Shown here one piece after another: positions 8,225 to 14,569 of a stretch of DNA of 64,000 nt. Under the pieces are notes generated by a model. That model had not been told where the DNA came from. It saw nothing but the letters and a program-made list of their open reading frames with translations, and searched no databases. Source of the stretch: a virus; IMG/VR virus record IMGVR_UViG_3300021185_002756, positions 34,238 to 98,237 of that record; one strand, 5' to 3'. Positions within the stretch are counted from its first letter, which is position 1. Each line of letters begins with the position of its first letter. The translations under genes were made by a program, and so were the position numbers.

Positions 8225-8627
8225 CTCACAAAAACCAACTACACAAATGCTAGGCAGATGGCAACCATGGCATGACGGACACACTGAATTGTTTCGTAGA
8301 GCACTTGCTGAAACTGGACAAGTATGCATTATGGTACGTGATGTAGGAGGCATTGTGGGCAGAGATGCAGGTGCAGGACGAACCAACGTACAACAGGACA
8401 ATCCATTTAGCCAAAAAGAAGCAGAGTCACAAATTGAAATAGGTTTGGAACAAGCAGGATTCAAACGTGGTGTTGAATACATTATACAACCTGTTCCAAA
8501 TATTGTAGATATAAGTTATGGTAGAGGTGTAGGTTATACCTTTACTGAGCACGACTTGGGCAAGAGTGTTGAATCAATCAGTGCTACAAAAATACGTGCA
8601 GAGATGAGAGCCAAAGGCACTTTATAA
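8217..8627 (+). CDS. Nucleotidyltransferase of the HxGH superfamily
   Basis: I place the start at the ATG at 8217, which overlaps the stop of the kinase gene; an upstream ATG at 8187 lies well inside that gene. The 136-residue product has the adenylyl/cytidylyltransferase signature GRWQPWHDGHTELFRRA (H-D-G-H) and the C-terminal (I/S)-S-A-T-K-I-R motif near residue 123, as in NMN and glycerol-3-phosphate nucleotidyltransferases. Its pairing with an APS-kinase-like gene suggests a nucleotide-activation step. It converges with the next minus-strand gene, overlapping by 6 bases. Confidence 0.8.
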   Translation: MFDSQKPTTQMLGRWQPWHDGHTELFRRALAETGQVCIMVRDVGGIVGRDAGAGRTNVQQDNPFSQKEAESQIEIGLEQAGFKRGVEYIIQPVPNIVDISYGRGVGYTFTEHDLGKSVESISATKIRAEMRAKGTL

Positions 8628-8942
8628 AGAAGTTGCGGTTATTTGATTGTTGTAGGTGTTTTCAATTTCCCAATTGAGCCAGTCTATTATTTGACTGGTC
8701 TTTATTTCTTCGTTTATCCATTCGTACTTTCCACTTGTGGTGGCAAATAGATAATCATGAAATTCACTTTTAATTCTATCTTCTAAGTCTTCAATATGAT
8801 TTGCTGGTCCACTGTAGAGATGGTCAAAGCGGACTTCATGTCCGCAATGACCTTCATATTTTCTACGTCTGTTATCCACATTTGATGTAATTCCAAAACA
8901 GGTTTTACCTATGTGGTTTGACCATACGTACAAGTATCTCAT
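8622..8942 (-). CDS. GIY-YIG endonuclease-domain protein
   Basis: I use the ATG at 8942, which overlaps the ParB-like stop (TAATATG region); the frame also extends to a TTG at 8957. The 106-residue protein opens MRYLYVWSNHIGKTCFGIT and continues NRRRKYEGHCG, a divergent GIY-YIG core in which the second motif is FGIT. A conserved Glu follows in HIEDLEDRIKSEF, and a GKYEWI segment matches the last strand. GIY-YIG domains cut DNA and include phage homing nucleases. No intron is visible here. It is co-transcribed with the ParB-like gene. Confidence 0.68.
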   Translation of the reverse strand: MRYLYVWSNHIGKTCFGITSNVDNRRRKYEGHCGHEVRFDHLYSGPANHIEDLEDRIKSEFHDYLFATTSGKYEWINEEIKTSQIIDWLNWEIENTYNNQITATSL

Positions 8943-8943
8943 A

Positions 8944-10119
8944 TTATATACCTGCAAACCTACTGGTTGTGTTTCCGCCTAGCGGTGGAAAGTTCTCATT
9001 GTTTTCTTCACACCAGGTATAGAAATCTAATATCAAAACACTTACCAAACAACTGTTGTTCCAGCCACCTGGTATATTGTTTGTCTTATTAAATTGATCT
9101 AGTCTACGTTTGCAATCTTTATGAAACTTAGTTGGTGATGCATACTTTTCTTTGAAGAACTTCATAAGTGCATCCTGCCACTCTCTTGTAACGGTAATCT
9201 TATCCTTACGAGCATGAGCATGATATCTACCCATTGTAAGTATCCAACCACCATCTACGCCTTTTTCATTTGGAAAATGTCTATCGTGTAATGATAAAGC
9301 AAACTCTAAATCTTTAATGCTTTCATCAAAATCATCATTTTCCAAACCAGCAATAGTATTTAGACCAGCAATGTGTGTTACCATTCCGGGCTTTGCTCCG
9401 CTACCTCTGGCTTCGATTGCAGGACGACAGTACATATTGTTGTTTTCTACTACGGACTGTATCTTTTCAGCATGTAGATCTTCAACTAAATTACTGCTGT
9501 AGTTTCTAACACCACTTACTCTGCTCTTATGCATGAAGTAAGGCTCAACTGCTTTTCTGCCTTTGTAGTTGATTATTCTAAATAACCAGTTACCAAATGC
9601 TTCGCCTTTGATATCACTGCCAGGCACTGTTACAAGAGCATCTACAACCTTACACATTACTCTATAATCTGCAGGAATAAGTCCTTGTATCATTAGTATA
9701 TACAGTGCAACCGCAGTATGCATACCTTCTGGTATACTGTATCTACCGTTAGGTAATTTAATTGTATTAACAACCTGAACTGCTCGAGGATCAAAAGTGG
9801 TAATAATATGTGCCACATGATCCCAGTCTACATCTCTTTGGTTATCAATATTGATATCCAACAGTGAGAATTCAACTAATTCTAGTCTACCAAAATCATC
9901 TGCAGTATAGGTGACATCACCTATTCTTGCTTTTAATGCATTAATGGCATTGTTAACTTTTTCTTTTTCGGGAGTTTTCTTGACTGGCTCGATTCGAGTA
10001 TCAAGATCTTCATACAGTTTTTTTGCTTGAAATTTTTCAACTGCGTTTTCAAAGTTGCTAACCCTAAATGGATTCGCGTTTCGTGCGGCCAGATTTGGCC
10101 TTAGTTCTAGTTTGGACAT
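8944..10119 (-). CDS. ParB-like nuclease/NTPase-domain protein
   Basis: The 391-residue protein has a segment at about 93-140 (DVDWDHVAHIITTFDP, then VVNTIKLPNGRYSIPEGMH) that matches the ParB/sulfiredoxin N-terminal domain, with a GRY-x-x-x-EG-x-H box as in ParB-N proteins. No obvious helix-turn-helix follows; the C-terminal 200 residues are unrecognised. It may bind or nick DNA or act as an early regulator. A strong sigma70-like promoter lies about 75 bases upstream, and AGGAG lies directly before the ATG. The GIY-YIG gene follows in the same transcript. Confidence 0.7.
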   Translation of the reverse strand: MSKLELRPNLAARNANPFRVSNFENAVEKFQAKKLYEDLDTRIEPVKKTPEKEKVNNAINALKARIGDVTYTADDFGRLELVEFSLLDINIDNQRDVDWDHVAHIITTFDPRAVQVVNTIKLPNGRYSIPEGMHTAVALYILMIQGLIPADYRVMCKVVDALVTVPGSDIKGEAFGNWLFRIINYKGRKAVEPYFMHKSRVSGVRNYSSNLVEDLHAEKIQSVVENNNMYCRPAIEARGSGAKPGMVTHIAGLNTIAGLENDDFDESIKDLEFALSLHDRHFPNEKGVDGGWILTMGRYHAHARKDKITVTREWQDALMKFFKEKYASPTKFHKDCKRRLDQFNKTNNIPGGWNNSCLVSVLILDFYTWCEENNENFPPLGGNTTSRFAGI

Positions 10120-10188
10120 TTAAGTCTCCTATTGTTGTGTGAGAATTAACTCACTTTGGTTAATGTAAACAGTTAAGTTTACCTCTTT

Positions 10189-10216
10189 ATTATAACACCT
10201 TTAAGGTAGATGTCAA
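10189..10216 (-). promoter_or_regulatory. Sigma70-type promoter for the ParB-like gene
   Basis: On the minus strand TTGACA (10211-10216) is separated by 16 bases from a perfect TATAAT (10189-10194). It reads into a leader of about 60 bases before the ATG at 10119. Near-perfect consensus suggests early transcription by host RNA polymerase. Confidence 0.75.
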
Positions 10217-10217
10217 C

Positions 10218-10283
10218 CTATTTTTTTTCACTTAATCTATTCCACAGTTTACGTACACCATAGTTCTGTTGTTTAACATACAT
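10218..10283 (-). CDS. Tiny basic ORF (21 residues)
   Basis: This short ATG-started frame overlaps the end of the gene at 10273-10458 and ends just before the -35 box of the ParB promoter. The peptide (MYVKQQNYGVRKLWNRLSEK and one more Lys) is basic with aromatic residues. Support is its position in a run of coupled microgenes; no homology is known to me. Confidence 0.35.
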   Translation of the reverse strand: MYVKQQNYGVRKLWNRLSEKK

Positions 10284-10458
10284 CAACTGTGGTTTCAGTG
10301 TTTCGAGATACAGTGGACTTTTCTTTGTTAGTGTGTCTACTATGCTCTGCTGATGCTTTGGCGTTGGCATTCGTTAACCATCCTTTAGTTGGTTCAAAAG
10401 CAAAGCCATTATATTTTGTGCTCACTGGCACCCAAAGTTTTGAATCTGCTCTAAGCAT
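10273..10458 (-). CDS. Small unknown protein
   Basis: The start is the ATG at 10458, which overlaps the preceding stop (ATGCTTAG) and has GGAG 6 bases upstream. The frame extends to 10488 but only inside the neighbour. The 61-residue product (MLRADSKLWVPVSTKYNGFA...) is hydrophilic and lysine-rich at its end. Function unknown. It is the second gene of a short operon driven by the promoter at 10683-10711. Confidence 0.6.
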   Translation of the reverse strand: MLRADSKLWVPVSTKYNGFAFEPTKGWLTNANAKASAEHSRHTNKEKSTVSRNTETTVDVC

Positions 10459-10651
10459 ATTTACTCCAAAACTCATTCCAATATTCACACACTAGATCAT
10501 CAATATCACTAGCACTATACTGTGGGACCATACTAGAATTTGACAATGCAATTTCTAGTGCCTCACTGACGTTTTCTGATTGTTTTACTGCGTCTGCAAC
10601 TGTGTCTAAAAACTTATCTTCTAAGTCTAAAACATAACTTGACATTCCCAT
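10451..10651 (-). CDS. Small acidic unknown protein
   Basis: The 66-residue acidic protein is probably helical (LDLEDKFLDTVADAVKQSEN). The ATG at 10651 sits behind the conserved leader motif with AGGAG, which fixes the start. It is the first gene of its transcript. No family recognised; the promoter class suggests an early phage protein. Confidence 0.65.
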   Translation of the reverse strand: MGMSSYVLDLEDKFLDTVADAVKQSENVSEALEIALSNSSMVPQYSASDIDDLVCEYWNEFWSKYA

Positions 10652-10657
10652 ATACTT

Positions 10658-10711
10658 CTCCTATTTTCTAACTGTTATACTCAGTATAGACTAGAAACTT
10701 GTACATGTCAA
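10658..10711 (-). promoter_or_regulatory. Shared promoter-leader module, copy 1
   Basis: TTGACA (10706-10711), 17-base spacer, TATACT (10683-10688), then the leader GTTAGAAAATAGGAG (10658-10672) that supplies the ribosome site. The TGA stop of the gene at 10708-10947 lies inside the -35 hexamer. The same arrangement occurs at five other places in the window. Confidence 0.8.
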
Positions 10712-10947
10712 CCATATTTTAATAAAAAAGCAAAAAAATCACAATCTTCTATGAAAAAGAAAGAATACACACCTGGCGTATCGGTACTGCTTGATGTGAG
10801 TATTTGCCACTTCCACCCTGGTGATAGTTCTTGCTTACACCAATCTACAACTGCATCAATTTCACCAGTGGGTAAGTATAAGGTTTTTGCATACGGGTAA
10901 CCTTCTTCAATCTTAATTACTCGTGTGTATTCTTCAACCAATTCCAT
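10708..10947 (-). CDS. Unknown 79-residue protein
   Basis: The ATG start overlaps the stop region of the gamma-glutamylcyclotransferase gene by 14 bases. The protein mixes acidic and aromatic residues (KIEEGYPYAKTLYLPTGE, then SPGWKWQIL) and ends in a Phe-rich stretch (FFFIEDCDFFAF). No known family. Its stop codon is embedded in the next promoter, which shows very tight packing. Confidence 0.6.
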   Translation of the reverse strand: MELVEEYTRVIKIEEGYPYAKTLYLPTGEIDAVVDWCKQELSPGWKWQILTSSSTDTPGVYSFFFIEDCDFFAFLLKYG

Positions 10948-11377
10948 GATACAGTGCTTCGTCTAAATATTCGTTGTTAAGTTGCCAATCGTAGTAGCCC
11001 TCTTGTAGTTGATCTACATAACTTGGTGCTGGTGCTGAATAACTCAACGGTGGATTCATATCATATGCCATAAATGAATCGCCATCTTGTTCTAGCCACA
11101 TTTTAGTATAGTAATGCGGAAAGCCTTCAAATGCATCTAGGTTTTGTTCACATTCGTGTGTGATATTCCACAAGCATCCTGGAACTACTGATCCTTTAGC
11201 TGGCTCTATTGTTGCGTGTTGACAAAATACCAAACGCCAATCTCGTAAGTATAAGGGTGCTATTGGTACTGCCTGTGGACAACGCCACTTCATTGATTCA
11301 AGTGCCATGTTTGCCCCATAGGCAAAGTAAAGCCTAGTTGGTCTTTGTAATAGATTTGATTTCAATACCTTCACCAT
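10934..11377 (-). CDS. Gamma-glutamylcyclotransferase-like protein
   Basis: The 147-residue product has the GGCT/AIG2 signature YFAYGANM (residues 17-24; the family has Y-x-Y-G-S-N) and LDAFEGFPHYY (near 79-89), whose Glu matches the catalytic acid of the family. GGCT enzymes release 5-oxoproline from gamma-glutamyl amines or peptides. The ATG at 11377 overlaps the 55-residue ORF upstream by 44 bases; no better start was seen before the YFAYG motif. Confidence 0.8.
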   Translation of the reverse strand: MVKVLKSNLLQRPTRLYFAYGANMALESMKWRCPQAVPIAPLYLRDWRLVFCQHATIEPAKGSVVPGCLWNITHECEQNLDAFEGFPHYYTKMWLEQDGDSFMAYDMNPPLSYSAPAPSYVDQLQEGYYDWQLNNEYLDEALYHGIG

Positions 11378-11501
11378 GTAATTGTGCTACTGCCAATGGT
11401 TCATTTTCAGCAAGTATCACACGTTCGTTAACCTGCCTGTAACTGCTAGGCGGGCAACATTGATCCTTACGTTCGCTGTATATTATTAGATAGGCGTTCA
11501 T
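11334..11501 (-). CDS. Small unknown protein (55 residues)
   Basis: The ATG at 11501 overlaps the stop of the preceding oxygenase-like gene (ATGA). The product begins MNAYLIIYSERKDQCCPPSS and ends in KSITKTN. It has a CCPP pair and no known domain. Its 44-base overlap with the next gene suggests one of the two has an unusual start; coupling at its own start supports it being real. Confidence 0.55.
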   Translation of the reverse strand: MNAYLIIYSERKDQCCPPSSYRQVNERVILAENEPLAVAQLHGEGIEIKSITKTN

Positions 11502-12112
11502 TGCAATTCACCTGTTACACTAAAAAAATTCCTATTGCGTATACCATAGTTTACTGCTAGATGCGGCACACCGTTTGGTATTTGATATGCATCTCCTGCA
11601 CTCCAACCTGCCATGATTCTATTATCACATTGACAGAACTCTCCCCAATTCCAATCCTGTAGATGCACTACCCATCTACCAATACGATCGGTTACACTTG
11701 CAATCTTATGATAACGATCTATGTGTAATGGCGACCCTGTGCCGGGAAGTCTAGATTTTATTGCTCCTACCACAGTGTCTAAACGAAATCCAAAAGTGTC
11801 CACTATGGTTGCTTCACCAAATATCTCTACAGTCTGTTCCAGTGTAGGATACCAAACACTGTTATTCATTGCTTCACCTACAAAACCCACATCTGTATAC
11901 ACATTGGATCTCGTGGTATAGTCTACAGTGTCATACGTTTGGTTCTCAATGATATCTTCAACTATTTCAATGTTAAACTTTACATTGGTATCACCGGTAT
12001 CAAAAATTAGATCTTTATGCAAGTATTGATTCAATGGCTTGCCAAGACCCTGTTCTACAGGATTAGGGTTTTTGTTTAAAAAATCTCTCATTAATACTTT
12101 TTCTTTCTTCAT
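11498..12112 (-). CDS. Oxygenase-like (aspartyl hydroxylase-type) protein
   Basis: The 204-residue protein carries PLHIDRYHK (His-x-Asp) near residue 132 and a C-terminal block QDWNWGE, MAGWSAGDA, VPHLAVNYG and FFSVTG that aligns with the 2OG-oxygenase-like proteins at 7080 and 25852. The final Arg is in RNRNFF. The family probably binds Fe(II) and 2-oxoglutarate; the substrate is unknown. The first ATG (12112) overlaps the DUF1289 ORF by 50 bases; an internal ATG at 12091 would cut that to 29, and neither has a strong ribosome site. Confidence 0.65.
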   Translation of the reverse strand: MKKEKVLMRDFLNKNPNPVEQGLGKPLNQYLHKDLIFDTGDTNVKFNIEIVEDIIENQTYDTVDYTTRSNVYTDVGFVGEAMNNSVWYPTLEQTVEIFGEATIVDTFGFRLDTVVGAIKSRLPGTGSPLHIDRYHKIASVTDRIGRWVVHLQDWNWGEFCQCDNRIMAGWSAGDAYQIPNGVPHLAVNYGIRNRNFFSVTGELQ

Positions 12113-12221
12113 TTGTCATTGAGGTCCAGTTTGCAATTTCTTCCAATGTACGACCACAACCTATACATATGTCATCCTCTACCTTGCATATGTTTACACA
12201 AGGTGATGCTAGTTCAATCAC
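12063..12221 (-). CDS. DUF1289 family small iron-sulfur-type protein
   Basis: A GTG-started frame of 52 residues, coupled to the previous stop by GTGA, reads SPCVNICKVEDDICIGCGRT followed by EEIANWTSMTNEER. This is the full DUF1289 signature: C-x3-C, then C-x2-C, then GRT-x-x-E-I-x-x-W-x-x-M. The bacterial family is small, probably binds metal or an Fe-S cluster through the four Cys, and is common in Proteobacteria. I know of no established phage role. It overlaps the next gene in another frame. Confidence 0.8.
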   Translation of the reverse strand: MIELASPCVNICKVEDDICIGCGRTLEEIANWTSMTNEERKSINERFFKQKP

Positions 12222-12409
12222 TGTTGTTTTCTTCTCCAACGGCCATACATATCAAATATACTCATTGAAATCCATATGCCTAACAATGCATTCAGCATGA
12301 ATGCTTGCCCACTTGCCAACAACTGTTTTACATGGATAAACATAAACATCGCAGTGATGAATATCATTATTCGATCAGTCAGGTTTAACTTCACGTGTTC
12401 TTTCTGCAA
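12218..12409 (-). CDS. Small membrane protein
   Basis: The probable start is TTG at 12409, because AGGAG lies 7 bases upstream; a GTG follows 5 codons later. The 63-residue product has two hydrophobic stretches (IMIFITAMFMFIHV and FMLNALLGIWISMSIF) and a basic tail (GRWRRKQQ). It overlaps the gene upstream by 35 bases and the DUF1289 ORF by 4 (GTGA). Function unknown. Confidence 0.55.
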   Translation of the reverse strand: MQKEHVKLNLTDRIMIFITAMFMFIHVKQLLASGQAFMLNALLGIWISMSIFDMYGRWRRKQQ

Positions 12410-12557
12410 TTAAGGCTCCTTCGAGTTCATCTAATCTTTTTTCTAATGCTACAATCCTTTTGCTCGCTTCGAGAGGATTCATTAATACATCTTTTATCTT
12501 GCACTTTTCTGCCTCTTCTCTGAGACGTCTTTTCATATATTCCATATGTCTTTCCAT
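12375..12557 (-). CDS. Small coiled-coil protein
   Basis: The 60-residue product from the ATG at 12557 is highly charged and helical (MERHMEYMKRRLREEAEKCK, then IVALEKRLDELEGALIAERT), suggesting a coiled coil. A partial copy of the leader motif (GTTAGAAAGCAGTAG) lies directly upstream, but no clear -10/-35 pair was found. Function unknown. Confidence 0.55.
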   Translation of the reverse strand: MERHMEYMKRRLREEAEKCKIKDVLMNPLEASKRIVALEKRLDELEGALIAERTREVKPD

Positions 12558-12569
12558 CACTACTGCTTT

Positions 12570-12755
12570 CTAACTAACGTTATAATTTTCTCTTACAACA
12601 AACACTTGCCACGTTGGATTTTCTGCTTCAAGTTTTTTTGCTTTGGCCTCTAGATAATCGCGATCTTCGTTCACTTCAACAATTTGCAATCTTGTTTGAT
12701 TGGTTTGCCTAACAATCAGTTTGTACTCTATAATAAAATCATTTGGTGAAGTCAT
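12570..12755 (-). CDS. Small unknown protein
   Basis: The 61-residue hydrophilic protein (IIEYKLIVRQTNQTRLQIVE... ENPTWQVFVVRE) has a beta-alpha-beta look, with a short helix EAKAKKLEAENP. The ATG at 12755 overlaps the previous gene by 17 bases. It belongs to the overlapping microgene train. No family recognised. Confidence 0.55.
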   Translation of the reverse strand: MTSPNDFIIEYKLIVRQTNQTRLQIVEVNEDRDYLEAKAKKLEAENPTWQVFVVRENYNVS

Positions 12756-12903
12756 CTTTTATCTTTCTACTTATAATGTCATGCTCATCTGGGTTGTTTC
12801 GTCTCCATTCTCTATCCTTGTACCAATCATATAAAAAAGAATACAGTACACCACAAAACAAACACAAGCCAATGCCACTTGCTATGTTAATCGCGATATC
12901 CAT
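12739..12903 (-). CDS. Small single-pass membrane protein
   Basis: The start is the ATG at 12903, which forms a TGATG junction with the preceding stop; the longer frame upstream only shadows the neighbour. The 54 residues start MDIAINIASGIGLCLFCGVL (one membrane helix), followed by a charged tail (WYKDREWRRNNPDEHD). Function unknown. Confidence 0.55.
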   Translation of the reverse strand: MDIAINIASGIGLCLFCGVLYSFLYDWYKDREWRRNNPDEHDIISRKIKDDFTK

Positions 12904-13124
12904 CAAGCAAATACATCCATGATAAACACATAAGCACCATAGGCATATAACATTACACATGGTGTGATAATAACATAGTTTGGATCGTGAAACTTCTTTA
13001 TAAACTTCATCATAGGTTGTCTCCTGGTGTGTGTGATTGATAACCAATAAGGCAAGTTAAGTGTAATATAGAATGCTATCACTATTGATAGCAAACCTAA
13101 GCCTAATATTATACCTGTGCTCAT
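12903..13124 (-). CDS. Small membrane protein
   Basis: The 73-residue protein has an N-terminal membrane helix (GIILGLGLLSIVIAFYITL), a basic loop (THTRRQPMMKFIKKFH) and a second hydrophobic stretch near the C-terminus. The ATG at 13124 overlaps the stop of the basic microgene upstream (ATGA), supporting both. Function unknown. Confidence 0.6.
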   Translation of the reverse strand: MSTGIILGLGLLSIVIAFYITLNLPYWLSITHTRRQPMMKFIKKFHDPNYVIITPCVMLYAYGAYVFIMDVFA

Positions 13125-13222
13125 TTTATTGTTTGTTTCTTTCTGTTATATGAACCTTTGCCCTTTTTACTCGCAACAACGGCGGGCTTGATTGTTCTAA
13201 CCACTCGTGCTATTGGGTTCAT
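13121..13222 (-). CDS. Tiny basic protein (33 residues)
   Basis: A 34-codon frame starts at the ATG at 13222 and ends with an ATGA junction to the next gene. The peptide is strongly basic (KKGKGSYNRKKQTIK at its end), as expected for a nucleic-acid- or ribosome-associated peptide. It overlaps the 3' end of the gene at 13197-13505 by 26 bases in another frame. Support is the coupling and composition only. Confidence 0.45.
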   Translation of the reverse strand: MNPIARVVRTIKPAVVASKKGKGSYNRKKQTIK

Positions 13223-13505
13223 TGGTTTCGTTTGCTTTTTCATCTGCTTTCTTCTTCAATGCTCTTGCCAGTGCAGGAGCCGGTATATCTTCTGTTAGTT
13301 GTATTAGCATTTTAGGATTTTGTTCCTGTAAATAATCAACCATGCTTTGGGCTTTTTCTTTTCTTGTGTACACATGAACCACACTATCTTCTAGGTCCCG
13401 CATTAGATAATAGTTCTTTTGCAAGACAGTTTCCATAAAGTAACCGTCTTTTGTTGCTAACCCTGATTTCTTTGGCCTACTTAGGTAGACTTTAATCGCA
13501 TACAC
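13197..13505 (-). CDS. Unknown protein, lysine/alanine-rich C-terminus
   Basis: The start is GTG at 13505 with an AAGAAGAG-type ribosome site about 15 bases upstream; an ATG two bases further is out of frame. The 102-residue product has a globular N-terminal part (AIKVYLSRPKKSGLATKDGY, VVHVYTRKEKAQSMVDYL) and a low-complexity Lys/Ala/Glu/Asn tail. It overlaps the upstream gene by 25 bases. Function unknown. Confidence 0.55.
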   Translation of the reverse strand: MYAIKVYLSRPKKSGLATKDGYFMETVLQKNYYLMRDLEDSVVHVYTRKEKAQSMVDYLQEQNPKMLIQLTEDIPAPALARALKKKADEKANETNEPNSTSG

Positions 13506-13801
13506 TCTATTTCTTTTAACTCTTCTTGTATTTCTCTGTGTCCATCCATGCTCAGGTAAAACCTATTGTCTTTTGGAAGATTGTTGTAAACTTCCTGTGC
13601 AGTTTTTCCTTGTGCTAAGAACTGCTTTGTAATTTCGTGATACAAGTAAAACTGACCGTCACGTTCTTCTACTATACAAATTACTATACGTTCCATAAAG
13701 TGAGACAAAGCTGCTTTTATTTTCATTTCTCTTTTGTATGCATAGTATTCATATACAAAATAGCCTACTATCACTGCTAAAAATATAATAAAAATTTCCA
13801 T
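13481..13801 (-). CDS. Unknown membrane-anchored protein
   Basis: The 106-residue protein has one N-terminal membrane helix (IFIIFLAVIVGYFVYEYY) followed by a basic turn and a soluble domain of about 80 residues with the pattern FYLYHEITKQFLAQGKTAQE. The ATG at 13801 follows AGGTATACA and a TATAAT promoter. First gene of its transcript. No family recognised. Confidence 0.6.
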   Translation of the reverse strand: MEIFIIFLAVIVGYFVYEYYAYKREMKIKAALSHFMERIVICIVEERDGQFYLYHEITKQFLAQGKTAQEVYNNLPKDNRFYLSMDGHREIQEELKEIECMRLKST

Positions 13802-13824
13802 TGTATACCTATTTATTTTCGTTT

Positions 13825-13852
13825 ATTATACACTAAAATAAGATAACTTCAA
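13825..13852 (-). promoter_or_regulatory. Probable sigma70-type promoter
   Basis: TTGAAG (13847-13852), 16-base spacer, TATAAT (13825-13830) on the minus strand, 24 bases before the ATG at 13801. It lacks the GTTAGAAAATAGGAG leader seen elsewhere. Confidence 0.55.
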
Positions 13853-13857
13853 ACCGT

Positions 13858-14088
13858 TTAGGACAAATAATAATAGGCAAGCCCAAGCAAGCCGACTGCA
13901 CTCATTACACTGTTCGTAATGATTAGACTCCATTCTCGCCATAAACAACTTACTACTAACCAAATTAAGCCGCCAACGGCAAGTATTATCGGACCAACAG
14001 GAAATAATTCAGGAAAGGCACTGTTAACAAATGAACCAACAATAAGTGTACCAGTTGCTATCCATTTTAGATATACATCAATTTTCAT
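13858..14088 (-). CDS. Small multi-pass membrane protein
   Basis: The ATG at 14088 is chosen; the frame extends to a TTG at 14103 inside the neighbour. The 76-residue product has three hydrophobic segments (GTLIVGSFVNSAF, GPIILAVGGLIWLVVSCLW, NSVMSAVGLLGLAYYYL). It overlaps the preceding gene by 11 bases. Function unknown; small inner-membrane proteins are frequent in early regions of phages. Confidence 0.55.
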   Translation of the reverse strand: MKIDVYLKWIATGTLIVGSFVNSAFPELFPVGPIILAVGGLIWLVVSCLWREWSLIITNSVMSAVGLLGLAYYYLS

Positions 14089-14245
14089 TGGCAGTTCTTT
14101 CAAATGCTTCTAGCTGTGATCTTTTACGTTCAATCATAACATCAATTGTTCTAATTGCTACAAAAGCTTCAGGAGCATCAACTAGTTTTAGTTTGTCAAC
14201 AGCTTCTTCAAGCTCATTGATTTCCAACACAATTTCGTTCATCAT
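14078..14245 (-). CDS. Small helical protein
   Basis: The ATG at 14245 forms ATGA with the stop of the 23-residue ORF upstream; a second ATG follows directly. The 55-residue product (MMNEIVLEINELEEAVDKLK... IERKRSQLEAFERT) is charged and helical, probably a short coiled coil. Earlier in-frame sequence is Cys-rich and implausible. Function unknown. Confidence 0.55.
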   Translation of the reverse strand: MMNEIVLEINELEEAVDKLKLVDAPEAFVAIRTIDVMIERKRSQLEAFERTANEN

Positions 14246-14313
14246 ATGATTACTGCTCCACTTGCATACACGGCAGCAACAACAGTTGCTCCAATTAAAA
14301 TTACATATTCCAT
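14242..14313 (-). CDS. Single-helix membrane micropeptide (23 residues)
   Basis: A 24-codon frame starts at the ATG at 14313 after AAGGGGAAT and ends in an ATGA junction. The peptide reads EYVILIGATVVAAVYASGAV, essentially one membrane helix. Ribosome site, coupling and composition support it; homology is not known. Confidence 0.5.
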   Translation of the reverse strand: MEYVILIGATVVAAVYASGAVII

Positions 14314-14324
14314 AGTATTCCCCT

Positions 14325-14405
14325 TTATGTAAAAATGTACGGCAATGCAATAACACTGTCGCTAGCTTTTATAGCAATTAAAAATAAAACTTCTGCTAAA
14401 GACAT
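14325..14405 (-). CDS. Hydrophobic micropeptide (26 residues)
   Basis: The ATG at 14405 overlaps the upstream TAA (TAATG) and has AGGGGG at about -8. The peptide reads MSLAEVLFLIAIKASDSVIA and ends LPYIFT, a likely membrane-associated helix. It lies between two other coupled microgenes. Confidence 0.45.
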   Translation of the reverse strand: MSLAEVLFLIAIKASDSVIALPYIFT

Positions 14406-14569
14406 TATGCTGCCCCCTGGTTATAAACTTTGTATGCTTGTATTGTTCTGTCTGGAAAAGCATACGGATTACGTTGAATAAAGATCAACAATTCTTTCAT
14501 TGTTAATCCTAGGAACACACGTTCTTTGTTGAGTACAGTGGTTGCACCTTTTAGTTTCATGTTATACAT
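14405..14569 (-). CDS. Small unknown protein
   Basis: The start ATG at 14569 forms a TAATG junction with the previous stop and has AGGTGG upstream; a longer frame to 14602 merely overlaps the neighbour. The 54-residue product (MYNMKLKGATTVLNKERVFL... MKELLIFIQRNPYAFPDRTI) has no known family. Operon partner of the gene at 14569-14925. Confidence 0.6.
   Translation of the reverse strand: MYNMKLKGATTVLNKERVFLGLTMKELLIFIQRNPYAFPDRTIQAYKVYNQGAA

Noticed and set aside
10289-10495. Plus-strand open frame at 10289-10495
   Set aside because: Antisense of two coupled minus-strand genes with a consensus promoter; no ribosome site of its own.
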